A stretch of 64,000 bases of DNA from Tubulanus polymorphus (lineage: Eukaryota; Nemertea; Palaeonemertea; Tubulaniformes; Tubulanidae), in contig NC_134025.1 in the NCBI RefSeq assembly GCF_964204645.1, positions 21,732,001 through 21,796,000 of the forward strand, written 5' to 3'. Positions 41,201 through 51,361 of this stretch are shown piece after piece. A program made the position numbers and the translations under genes. Position 1 is the first letter of the stretch; the number at the start of each line of letters is the position of its first letter. The notes beneath the pieces are model-generated. The model was not told the DNA's origin, searched no databases, and worked only from the letters and a program-made list of their open reading frames with translations.

Positions 41201-41995
41201 CCAGTTCCTTCTTTATGACCCATCTTGGCCTAAAAATCATTCATCATGTACTGTACTTATATATGAATCATTCCACATTCTGGTAATTCGAAGCCTAAAA
41301 TTCGGATACAAACAAACTTATATTTGAACTCAATCTTACCATCATTTTAAACGCAAACTGGTTATAGTTCGATTTATCGATTTTTTTCTTTTTCGGAGAC
41401 GGTTCACCATCATCCGATTGCTCGTCATCTTCAGATGATTCGGTGGACTGCTGCCGAGTTGAGGAATTACCCATTTCTACGTGGTTGTGTTTAACACTTG
41501 ACGCTTTGTCGGCATTATCCTGGTATCAGATGTAGCATTACATAGGATGTATTGGTTATCGACAATCACATAACAATTTCGAACGAACAAAATTCAATAC
41601 CATAAACAAACATTTCATATTGGTATATGGCTTTCTAGTAAGCTAGACTACTCTGGAATACGCAGATCAGGAAAATAGCTTAAAAACAATTTTTGAAGTA
41701 TTATGTACCAGTGTTTTCTACATAGATTCATACTCTTCATAGGTTTTACTGGCCAAAAACAATAGATTGTTTAGGGAGTATTTTTGTAGTATCATTTGCA
41801 AGTTTTATATACTACCGACTATCAAGGCTAATGACAAAAATAGTTTGAAAAGAATTTCAATAAATTACGCATCTACCTTGACGTTCAAGATTTTGAGCCC
41901 ATCATCAGACTCATCAGAAGAGTCCGAGAGCGAACTCGTTCCAGCAAGAAACGTTTTAGAAGTTGCAGCTCCAAAACCAACATACTCTTCCACGT
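29252..41995 (-). CDS. CMTR1: cap-specific mRNA 2'-O-methyltransferase 1 (CMTR1)
   Basis: Methylates the first transcribed nucleotide of capped mRNA (cap 0 to cap 1) in the nucleus. I resolved 22 in-phase coding exons: 41995-41877, 41519-41340, 41229-41071, 40544-40452, 40264-40193, 39726-39632, 39180-39108, 38586-38394, 38016-37898, 37803-37707, 37499-37367, 36887-36708, 35814-35758, 35373-35316, 35197-35129, 34824-34687, 34483-34358, 32565-32474, 32376-32260, 31302-31190, 30777-30669, 29372-29252 (TGA). They give 836 residues, near the human length (835); the first exon with the start is not located. In order: Ser/Asp-rich N terminus, nuclear-localisation stretch PKKKKID, G-patch ([16 protein letters not shown]), RrmJ/FtsJ methyltransferase with [13 protein letters not shown] for S-adenosylmethionine, and tetrad Lys (AAMKMAN), Asp (VMADG), Lys (FVCKLFD), Glu (PANSER). 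A C-terminal guanylyltransferase-like region and a WW-type domain (APWHM...YFYNEKT) follow. No lesion seen. Confidence 0.95.
30800..31140. mobile_element. MITE-like element in CMTR1 intron
   Basis: The left end ATTCACACTAGGTC and the right end CTACAGTGTGAACAAA share a TTCACACT terminus in inverted orientation. Inside, diverged repeats of TCTAAAnnGGACTAA occur in both orientations. A similar composition (TTCACACGACGAAATTTAGAC...GGTCTAAA) occurs at 48,474-48,680. It lies between the last-but-two and last-but-one CMTR1 coding exons. Confidence 0.5.
32695..33310. repeat. 155-bp tandem repeat, about 4 units, in a CMTR1 intron
   Basis: The word TTCAACGCCC(C/T)CTGGTG recurs at about 32,701, 32,854, 33,009 and 33,166, a spacing of 153-157 bp. 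Each is followed by ACCATAT, AAACTCACC, CATAGAACATGTCAT and CTACAACTTT. A single relic (CAATGCCCCCTGGCG) lies at 31,391. The array sits in the intron between the exons ending at 34,358 and starting at 32,565. Confidence 0.85.
33830..33895. repeat. end of a dispersed repeat (GGACGGACGG motif)
   Basis: ACGGACGGACGGACCACGGACG followed by an inverted pair around AGCCCGCTGGGACTAAGTCCCAAGTGGGCT. The inverted CTGGGACT/AGTCCCA words and the tandem GGAC units suggest the terminus of an interspersed element. The surrounding 33,380-34,110 has repeat-like open frames only. Confidence 0.5.
35434..35692. mobile_element. piggyBac-like MITE, copy 2 (CMTR1 intron)
   Basis: Ends ACCCTTTCAGCGC and GCTCTGAAAGGGTT match the terminal words of the copy at 27,156-27,440, and the internal ACACCGCAGTGCAGTGTATAAATCGG is shared. 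The flanking TTAA is degraded on the left and survives within TTTTAAAT on the right. It lies in the intron between CMTR1 exons 35,814-35,758 and 35,373-35,316. Confidence 0.75.
38145..38340 (+). mobile_element. tRNA-derived SINE-like sequence
   Basis: GTGGATAAGCGGTTTGAGC resembles a pol III A-box region, and about 35 bases later GGTCACACATTCAAACCC resembles a B-box. A non-tRNA body (CACCTCTCCTCACCCAGGATCATGGGTA) follows. It sits in the CMTR1 intron between exons 38,586-38,394 and 38,016-37,898. A fold check and copy search are needed to confirm. Confidence 0.5.
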
Positions 41996-44900
41996 CTAAG
42001 GATAAAATAACATGGGTATTAAGACAAATCATCTATCATCTGTATCATATACAACGTAATAGACTTTGCATAGCTCAGATTTTGCAGCTGTCTCAGGTAT
42101 GCCACTCCCAAGATGGATGAGTGGCAATTTCTTTGGATTTACTCCTCTCCAAATGCAAGCAAGAGACTGTTGGTACTTCTAGTAGGCTAGTGGTACTATG
42201 ACCCTTAGTCTGGGCCACGTTTCAAAGATGTGATATTGCTGGAGCTGATTCAGGACCTAATTTTGAAGGTTTTGTGACACAAAGGGCACTTGTAATTCTT
42301 AAAAAGGCATATTGGAGATATGTTTAAAATTTAGGCATTGCCTCTGCAATCTCGTGGGCGAGACGCATTTTACAGCTTTTCCGAGTAGCAAGCTCTTAAT
42401 TATCCTAACAATTATGCAAGAAAAGTTTACAGGACTCCATAAGGCACTGAAAAGTTAAGAGTTAATTCAGAGAAGGGTTATCCAAAAGAGATAAGGGTGT
42501 TTGTTCAACGAGGCCCACAAGACACCCAGAATTGATAGAACTGGTGCATTCGTTCCTTGAGGTGTACGCACATCATACCCATTAGATATTGCTTACCTGA
42601 ATCACCACTGTTCATGATTCTAATGCTATTTCAATTCTTGTATTCTCCTGAAATTAGGGATTGACATTATAGCCTATTCCATACACATTTTACTCTCTCA
42701 TCTATCAGACTCGATTTACTGACTGAACAGGGAAGGGATTGCCTCTCAATGGCTGGGTTATGCCTCTCATCAGGGGCGGAACTAGGAAAAGGGATCTAAG
42801 GCAGAGATCCAGAAGAAAAGGCATTTCTTGGATGAAGCAGCCATGTCAAAGGCCACTAGCAGCGACTCATCCTCAGTGTTAATATATTTTTACGGTATCT
42901 AGGATACTCGGGTACAGATGCGGATTCCAGGGAGTTGCGCGAGGCGAAATGAAGTAAACTTGAAAATTTCCCTCTATTTCCGATAGCGCTTGCTTATCAA
43001 ATTGTTTATTATTGAGTGTCCTAGTGCGTAACTGTCCACTGCCCGACCCTTGATGATGGTAAGAAAATAAATTTGGATCTTCTAGCCCCGGTGACAGTGT
43101 TTTCTTCATGGCATGGGCAGTGACTCACAGAGTCAGTGCCATATGTAATATTTTCAGTGTAATAATAATTCTATCTCTGTCTTTGTATTAAAGATAGATG
43201 AGGCTGATTTCTCAGATTCCTGATTTCCCTGCAGGATATATTCCGATCTGCCCTGGAGACTAGAGATGAATCTTTTTCAATTTGTCCATTTCATCATCAA
43301 AATCAAAGGTGGACATGGGCAGGCCAGGCTAAACGCCCATTTGGTATTTAGCTCATTCTGATTGGTTGCGCTAATGATGCTGGACATCAGGATTTTCGTT
43401 TTTTCTGTGTAAATTTCAAAGTCCCAATCACGTTTTCTGAATTGAATTATTATTGAATCAAACTTCTACCACCGCAGATTTACGGATTAACAGTGTCGGA
43501 TTGGTGCACCTTTATTATACCTAGCATACCAAGTTTATATATGGTCCGTAAATCTGCGGTGGTAGAAGTTGGCAAACCGGGTGGAATTGAGGTCGGAGGA
43601 AGGAACCGTGGCGTTTTTTTTTCATTTTTTCCACCCTTTCTTACTATATACGATACGAAACGAAAAAGTTCCACTCATCGAAGAAGAAAGACTATTCTTA
43701 TCCATTATTCAATGAACAAATAATTAAAACACTCACAACAAAAGCAACGAAAGAACGCTTCGTTGTGTTCATTGGAATTATGATTGGGGCACCACCGATA
43801 ATGCGTATATGTGATCGAGAACGAAAGCTTGGGTTCCTTTTTCTTTCACTTTCATATTACCATAGATGGTAACGTTGTTTATTGTGGATGTAATGATTTG
43901 TAACTATTGGTTCGAATCCCTCCTTGTGGCGCACACAATTATTCATATACGCCTATAGTGCCCGCGAGATTTATCTTTTTGAGAATTATCTATGCAGAAT
44001 GAATAAGAATTTATAACCAACAGGCCAAAATGCCAAAATGCCTTGCGATTTTTATTAGGCAATGTTTCTTCTTTTATGCAAGGCGTCAAAAGATCAAAGT
44101 TTATAGTTTTCTTGTTAGTACTGTTGGCATGATGCCGCACCCGAAGGCCGACGCCGAAGCTGCTACCTATTAAATCATTTGTGAGAAGTGAAACGTGGGA
44201 AGCAAGTGGGCCTCGAAAATTAACAACAGAGGCCAGTGGTCCTTGACTTTTGTCGAGATGATGCGAATTTAGCGTAGCCACCGTGCAACAACTGCGCCGA
44301 CATGTCGCAGCTAAAACGCGATATAAACATGGGGGAGGGGGGTTTGAAGATGTCAGTGGTCAACAGTATTTCATTCGGAGGCGTTGACCCAGCGAGTTTT
44401 GTTTATATTGTTTACAGTATCACATCTGGACCATCCACCACAGAATTCAGAAAAACTACTTATTTTCGGCATATTACTTTAGAGCGACTTAAAACATAGT
44501 ATTCTTCTGGTTACATTTCACTGATTCCAGGTGTTTTATTCACGAAAAATGGACCAAAATAAAAAGATTTGGGTAGAAAAAAATTCTGCTCAAGACCAGA
44601 GAGATGGAAACCGAAAAACTCAAGAGATTGATTGATTGTACAATAAGCTAACATTATTTCTGCTATTCTTTTATCAATAAATGGCCAGGGGCAGATTCGA
44701 CCTACCACTAGTGTATCGAGGGGTACTCGTTGTGATTTTGACAGGCTCTTGCGCTAACATGAATGTTTAATTCCGGGCAAGTATTCTGGAAGTAGTAGAA
44801 ATGGTCAATTCGCCTCTAAACGAAAATAGTTAACTTCAAGCGGGGGGGGGTAGATTTTATGGCCCAAAGCTTGAATATTGCATCTCAGGGCCTTGAAAAA

Positions 44901-46113
44901 TCGAATATTTCTGGGGGTGTGCCCCCCCCCCGATCCCCCCTTTTGTGCAGTTGCCTGTATATTATCTACAGAGAAATTATTCAAATATGAGCTCTCATAG
45001 CCACCAGAACGCATCTCAGACGTTTTATTGTTCAAAATTTTCTTGGCTATACGCCCCTGATGAGAGCTATGAGCTTTGGAAGATCGAGATTCGGTCAGTT
45101 GAGTCGACCCGCTTTTCCCGCCTTTCTTAAGAACCAATTGAACGCGCGATACTGTAATATTTTAGCGGGTATCGATCTATTTGATTGGCTCAATGGATGG
45201 AGTCAATGGAAAGTGTCTTTTTGTATGCCCGTCTTGATTTTCAATCTAGTATCATGTAAACATCTCAATTTTCGAGAGATTTGCAAAAAGTTAGTTTCTT
45301 TCATTTCTTCCATCATTTAAATAAAATACAATTTTCTCAGGCTTTTTTATTTTTTATTTTTTGCAGTCCGTTCGAGGTTTTATGCAGAAAATACTCAAAT
45401 GATAATTCAAAAAAATTTTTTAATGCCTTTTTGTCCTTAAAACCAATAACCGAGCAACTTAAAAACCACGTCTGTGAAAAAAGAGTAAGAATAGTTTTTC
45501 GGTGATGAAAAACCTCGCCACCTGCTTGGTTGTTTGTTCATGTAAAAGATTCTGTCGCTGAAACTCCAACTGAAATAAGTTCAGTTTATCATAGTCTTGC
45601 TCTCTAATATTTGCATAGAATTAAACAAGGAAAAAACTTGCATTTTAATGGTATTTTGATGACTGCATTTGTTACGTTTATACGACGATTTTCTCATAAG
45701 GTTTCAACCACCGTCGTGATTAAAAGTGATATTCTGACATTGTGACATATACACCCGCTCCTCGTCGTTGAGGTCAGCTTTGCGCAGTGGCGGTTAGTAC
45801 CATAGTCAATGAAGTTAATCCGAGGCGTGGTTATTGCTAGTTGAAAACTATACCCAATACAATTTTTTAAATGAAAACAAACTTGAATCCCGTAGCCAGG
45901 ATTTTGAGAGGGGCGTTCTTAAATTATAAAATGGGTACTTTTGCATGTTCCGTATCCCAGGAAAGTGAGCATCGTATGCTTAAAACTAGAATTCTGTAGC
46001 TATTCCACAAACGATTAAACACAAATCGGAATTTCAGTAGTTTTGGCCAAGAGTTTGCCCTATTTGCGGGGCCCTTTCGGGGCGTTTAACTATAACGGAT
46101 AACCGACTGTTAC
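41996..46113. other. region upstream of CMTR1; no resolved exon
   Basis: The first CMTR1 exon must lie in or beyond this stretch and must end in phase 1. One ATG with a GTGAGT donor (minus strand, 43,772-43,737; MNTTKRSFVAFV) was considered, but its phase does not fit a direct join. A G-run at 44,840-44,850 and C-runs at 44,920-44,940 are present. A B-box-like GGTTCGAATCC lies at 43,910. Confidence 0.4.
43461..43570. repeat. perfect 26-bp inverted repeat
   Basis: 43461-43486 and 43545-43570 are exact reverse complements over 26 bases (core TACCACCGCAGATTTACGGA), with a 58-base spacer. No mismatch is visible, which implies recent origin, gene conversion or constraint. Short open frames on both strands run out of it, but none looks like a gene. 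Confidence 0.9.
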
Positions 46114-46305
46114 ATCTTTAGCAACCGTAATAACGAATGTTGGTTTGGCATTACAGTTAACTCCGCTGAGCTCGTAATTCTGGGGACCGGTGAATTCTGA
46201 GACCTGCACGAGAATCTCGGCCCGTGCCAGGATTCGACCTCGATTGAAACTCGATACAGACATTGTAGATTTTGATATGCGCGGCGGCGCGGGAATCTGA
46301 GACAC
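46114..46305 (-). CDS. isolated 64-codon exon candidate
   Basis: On the minus strand an acceptor (TGTCGATAG) precedes 46305 and a donor (AAAGAT|GTAACA) can follow 46114. The 192-nt segment is open in phase 0, with VSQIPAPPRISKSTM at the start and NYELSGVNCNAKPTFVITVAKD at the end. The beta-rich pattern (EILVQVSEFTG) and single Cys suggest an extracellular domain, but I cannot name it. The frame could also read through to TAG at 46,090 as a last exon. No partner exons were found. Confidence 0.35.
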
Positions 46306-47165
46306 CTATCGACAGGAAATATCAATATCAAAATGGCGCGCTTAACTAACGCGAAAAGCAAAAACCTCGCCTAATTTCAAACAAAGGCAGCCTCTTTAAG
46401 ACCCCAGAAATCAGTATTTCAATATTCGGTAAGTATTCGTAACATTAGTTGAAATGGTGGAAAATAATTCGTCTTAACTCTTAGATGTTGCGGGTAATCA
46501 TATTTCAGAGGTTAATCTAGAGGCGCACATGGTGAAAATCAGTCAAGCAAGACAAGTTGAAAAACTAAAAAGGGCCAATGGTGAATTTATTGCCCAGGGC
46601 TGATCGAGGAATTTAGAATATGCGGACCAAAACTTCAAGAGCTGCAGGTCATCTGACTCTGATATTTCTAGACCATATGGGCTTGGGTCTTGCCGTGTTA
46701 AGGGTTTCCAGCGGTTCTTCTTTAAAAGTCCTTCTTTAATCTTTGTCCTTCTTTTTGAAAAAGTTGGGACGAACATCCTCTTCGTCCTTCTTTTTTACTC
46801 TTAAGTCCTTCCTTTTGGTAAGAATGTCCTTCCAAATTTGATTTAAATGTATTATTTTTTGCATGCAATTTTATCGCCTATTCCGCTGTTGAAGTATTTT
46901 TAGTAAAGCCTGTTAACTCAATTGTCAGTAAGATTGAATATACAGGAAAGTGTTCTGGAAGAATTACCCTGAAATTGATGACTGGCCTAACATGTGACTA
47001 CTCCAGTGATGGGCATTGTGAAAGTGCGTCCTTATAGACCTTATTTTACTAGAAAGTTCTTCTTTCCAAGTCAAAAAGTCCCTCCTTTTGGGTATAAAAT
47101 TGCAGAAAAAGTCCTTCTTAGTACTCCTTTTCTTAGTAACAATCTTTGATTTGTCTATCGTAGGT

Positions 47166-47460
47166 CACTACAATGGGAACTTGGATTCAGTACAGGACAA
47201 CAAGGAATCAGTGCGTTACAAATAAGACTTTCTTGGAATCAGTGCAGGACAACCAGGAATCAGTGCTTTAAAGTAATACTTCGTTGGATTTAAGGACAAG
47301 GAATCGGTACTTTACAGGACTTTGTTGGATTCAATACAGGACAAAAGAAACAGTGCTTTACAATCAGACTTTCTTAGATTCTGCACCGGGACATCAGGAA
47401 TCCTTGTTTTACTAAAAGACTGTCTTGGATTCGGCACAGGATATCAGGATTCACTGAATG
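47166..47460 (+). repeat. about 60-bp tandem repeat, 5 diverged units
   Basis: The unit carries CTTGGATTCAGTACAGGACAACA-AGGAATCAGTGCTTTAC-AAAGACTTT, repeated at about 47,181, 47,232, 47,285, 47,325, 47,370 and 47,425 with substitutions and small indels. Confidence 0.8.
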
Positions 47461-47943
47461 GAAATTCAAGATAAGTTACATTTATCTCATTTATTATTTA
47501 TGTTGTTGGTTTGATTTTAAGGGACCAGTTTTATAGTGTTTGTTATAAACAATGTTTTGAAATGAAATCTGGGCTTGAATCCATTCAAATGTCTTTACAT
47601 CGGTGTATATTTGGTAAGGATTAGTTCATAGTTGGGTTTTCTAAATTGTGATCAACTTTGTTATTTCTAGTCAATATGAAACTGGTCCCTGATATCAATA
47701 ACTCAAGTGTTATCAATCACATTCCTTCATCACAATCAGGTGTGTTCACAATTTCTCTAGATTATACTACTGTAGATATTAGACTGATTGAATAGTTACA
47801 GATACATGTAACATTGTGTGCAGATACAGAATACAGATCACTGCATTACTTCATCCTGTGATTGAACAGTGATTTGTTCTCTCATTTTCACTATTCCCAT
47901 CCATCTAACTAAAACATAGTACCACTTCAACTCATCTAACCGC

Positions 47944-48190
47944 AGGGTTTGGGGAGGGTGGGTAGGGTTGGGGGAAGGCAGGGGTAGAGGGAGGGTGGGA
48001 GGGAAGGGGTCTGGGAGGGCGGGAGGGATGGGGTCTGGGAGGGATGGGGTCTAGGAGGGGGAGGGTTGGGCCTGGGAGGGTGGGAGGTATAGGGTTAGGG
48101 AGGGTGGTAGGGATAGGGTCTGGGGGTGTAGGTGGGTGGTGATGAAGGGTTTAGGTGGGTGGGGATTTGGGTGGGGTGGGGTGGGGATTA
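47944..48190 (+). repeat. G-rich minisatellite (GGGAGGG type), copy 1
   Basis: About 245 bases of GGGAGGGTGGGAGGG, GATGGGGTCTGGGAGGG and TAGGGTTAGGG-like units, strongly G-biased on the plus strand. Many closely spaced G3-4 runs predict G-quadruplexes. The GATGGGGTCTGGGAGGG word recurs at the right edge of the window. Confidence 0.9.
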
Positions 48191-48473
48191 GTTTTTTAGT
48201 TGAGATATATTTCAACAAAATCATTTACGATTGATAAATAGTTTTGCCGATTTCATGGTGAGTTATTATATATACGTAAATTCAGAAATTTTGTCTTTAA
48301 TTCAAAATTCGATTTTCCGTTGAGGTTCGCTGCCGACCTGGGGATATCATTTGTGAAAAATAAAAATTTTATTTATGTTTTCCCGATTTCATGTCGAATT
48401 ATTGTTGCGACATAAATTCAAATTTTTTTCATTCTTTGCAAATTATTTTATTTCGAGATAATAGGTGCGTTCA

Positions 48474-48680
48474 CACGACGAAATTTAGACTGGTCTAAGT
48501 TTGGTCCAGTCAAATATTGACCTAGCGTTCCCACAGAAAATACCTTTCCAAACTAGACCAGTCTTATTTGGCATGGTCTAAAAGAGCGAACCAGGTCCGG
48601 TCCAAATCTATGTATGTGGACTGAAACCGGTGCCAGGTCTGGTCTAAATCGTAATTCTGAATCTCTGTGGTAGAGTGTGA
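48474..48680. mobile_element. MITE-like element with TTCACAC ends
   Basis: The left end GTTCACACGACG and the right end GAGTGTGAGTCC are roughly inverted. Inside, TCTAnnTTTGGTCCAGT and CTAGACCAGTCTTA are inverted echoes. It is related in style to the element at 30,800-31,140; the boundaries are uncertain. Confidence 0.4.
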
Positions 48681-50149
48681 GTCCAGTTTATTAAGTTTTA
48701 AGTCCTTTCATTAATGTTTATGTAATTAATTAATTTTTGATACCATGGAAATGTTTGGAGTGTAGCAAATATTCGTATTCGTATGTCGCGATCATCGTCC
48801 GTTTTACTTCCGCATTATGAATCGTGTTAAAACGACATTTAAGAGTTTCAGCGTGATAAAATAGAATTTTTGTTTCTCGTAAACGATGTCCCCGGGACGT
48901 TTTCGTAGTAATCACTTTTATCAATTTTCAGATTCTCTTCATTTGCCTTCAGCAGTGTGCAGCACAGATAACATCACTTTTTGAAGATAAATAAATATCC
49001 TTAGTAGTTAGTTATCCTATCTTTGTTTTCACAAAAAGGGGACACATTTTCTGAAATAAACTGTGCAATTAATAGGTGGAACAATGATGACACGGATTGA
49101 CAAAGACAGACGGACTTGTTTTCTGAACAGAATTATTTAAAGGCACTGTGAACTAATTATACTTATATCAGGTAATATCTTTGAACCAGATGTAGTTTTA
49201 CCTCGAGTTTTCACAGTAGTTCCCACTACTTTGAGTGAGTAGTTCACGATGTGATAAAGTGAATTTATACATCTTAGTTACGGAGATAAAAATATAGCTG
49301 CAAAGCAGCGATAACGGGTTTCTACCTTGCTGGATCAGATTTCGTACTTGGAGGCATACAAAGGTTTTGTCAAAATCAGTTCATAAGAACAAACAAACGG
49401 CTCTTTTAAAAGGAGCGCCACCTAGGGGTCCGCTCACATACTGGAAGCACATTTACACATCGGATCTAAGATTATTTCTGTGATGAGAATTATTAAAGAT
49501 CTTAGCAATTTACTTGTATGAAATGCGTGAATTTCTTTATTAACTCCGTTTTAATGTAATTGTGTAATGTTGTAATTAATTGTAAATACTGTTTTTTCCT
49601 CCATATACCATGGAAATATTTGGAGTGTAATCAATATTCGTATTCATTCATAACAATGCAATCCAATGAATATTTATTGCTTCCAAGTTTACGAGCGGGC
49701 TTTCGAACACACGAGACGTACGTGTGAAATACGTTCCTTACGAAAAAAATATGATTCCGATAAAATCATCCGGATCCTAAAGATCTACGGATGCTGCGGC
49801 TGTATTTTGATGGATCACCGTTATGAAAGCGCTGTCGAGCCGTAAACATTTATCGTAAAGATTTATCGCTCCTGTGTTGAAGAAAAAATCCGCCTTGGAT
49901 TCAAACCATTCAAATTTGTACAGTTCATAAAATGCGCTCGTCCTCAAGCCCATGCTATGTCTATGGAAGCGCTAAAGCCAGACATGCCAGTTGCTAGTTG
50001 CCAGTTACGAATTGCCAATTGCTAGTTGCCAAATGCTTGGTGTCAAATTCTCATTGCCAGTGGAGCATTTTTTCAATCCGTACGCTAGCGCCACCTCAAT
50101 ATATATATATATGTATATTTTTTTACGGCACATCAAAGGTGAATTTCAA

Positions 50150-50430
50150 TAACATGATACTTACTTAATCCTCTTCATCCCTTCTGAGACATAAGGCCTA
50201 ACGAACTTCTTCCGCTTGGACCAGTCTTTAGCTGTGCGTTGAGCCTGGTCCCAGATAAGACCAGCTGAAGACGGTTCAGTGGTGATGGTGCGTCTCCGTG
50301 TGGTTTTGGGGCCCTCCTCTACCAGGAGTGGTCCATCTCGGTGCAAATTTTGGGATACGTGACTGGTTCATCCTTAGGATGTGTCCGAGCCAGTTCAGTC
50401 CTCTAGTACGCTTGATTTCAACTGCTAGGA
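50150..50430 (-). pseudogene. LINE reverse-transcriptase 3' remnant
   Basis: On the minus strand a frame starting near 50,415 reads KRTRGLNWLGHILRMNQSR, then IPKFAPRWTTPG, a pattern typical of the C-terminal part of non-LTR retrotransposon ORF2 (the WLGHxxRM motif after the RT domain). It runs only about 45 codons before breaking, and another frame takes over toward 50,161. It is a truncated, dead fragment. The exact clade cannot be told. Confidence 0.65.
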
Positions 50431-50542
50431 AAATTTAATTGAATACAGATTTTATCTCTTGCAAGTTGTTCAAGATCGCGGAATCATTAATGCAGAAAAC
50501 ATGTTATCGCTAGTTGTTCGAGATCGCAGAATCATTAATTAA

Positions 50543-50762
50543 CCCTTTCAGTGCTGACTAATCAATACCCTATAGTGCTGGAGATGATTTGAAAATTTTA
50601 ATGGTATATCGTTAGTTCCTAATATTTCACTATGTTTGACAGGTGCTGCCATCTTTCAATAGAGATAAAAACTGATTATTAATTACATCAATACACCGCA
50701 GTGCGAAGTACTAGCAAAATCCATCACCAATTCATACACCGCACACCGCACACCGCAAGGGT
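50543..50762. mobile_element. piggyBac-like MITE, copy 3 (inverted, degraded)
   Basis: Left flank TTAA (50539-50542) then CCCTTTCAGTGCTGACTAATCA, the reverse complement of the right end of the copy at 27,156-27,440. The internal words ACAGGTGCTGCCAT and CACCGCAGTGCG are shared in reverse order. The right end AAGGGTTGA has lost the TTAA. Confidence 0.75.
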
Positions 50763-51361
50763 TGAAGCAGAAGACCTGTTATCGTTGCTTTGCAGCTATA
50801 TTTTTCATTCCCTGAAAATGAATATTAGATGAGGAAACATTTTCAGACTTAACATTATTTTTTCGTTATTTATCATTGTGGGATTCTCTACGTGTTTTAC
50901 CATTGGTTAGTTTTATTTCTCTTTGTGACAGATTATTTTGCCATTTTTCACGATCAAATCAGTTCATTTGAAAGTTATTTCATCCTCCGCAGTTTAAGAA
51001 TTTGAAATTTTATCAGTGCTTCAATTTGTCAGTTTATATGACGTAGCTCTTCAGACGTTTGATCGATGCATTATTCCAGACTCTAATTAGTTCCTTATTT
51101 TTGACATTAATTAGTACAGATTGTGAACCCATTTAGGGTATAATCTTGAAGTGGGCTGCACATTAGCCGTGTGATCACGTGGGTGACCGTGTCTGATCAA
51201 TCCATTATGGCCAGTTTTCAAAACATGCAACACTCAATTTCATGTTATATGCATTTGTTCAGCAGTGACCATTTAAATTGTTTAACGGCTAAAAACAGCT
51301 CCGCATGTAATGTATCAAATATCTGAGTTATTCTTAGTTTAATGCCAACTTAGTATAGTAA

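Noticed and set aside
43737-43772. Candidate first exon of CMTR1 (MNTTKRSFVAFV with GTGAGT donor)
   Set aside because: It would end in phase 0, while the next resolved exon (41,995) needs phase 1. An intermediate exon would be required.
44805-44945. Frames across the G- and C-runs at 44.8-44.9 kb
   Set aside because: Low complexity; no start or splice context.
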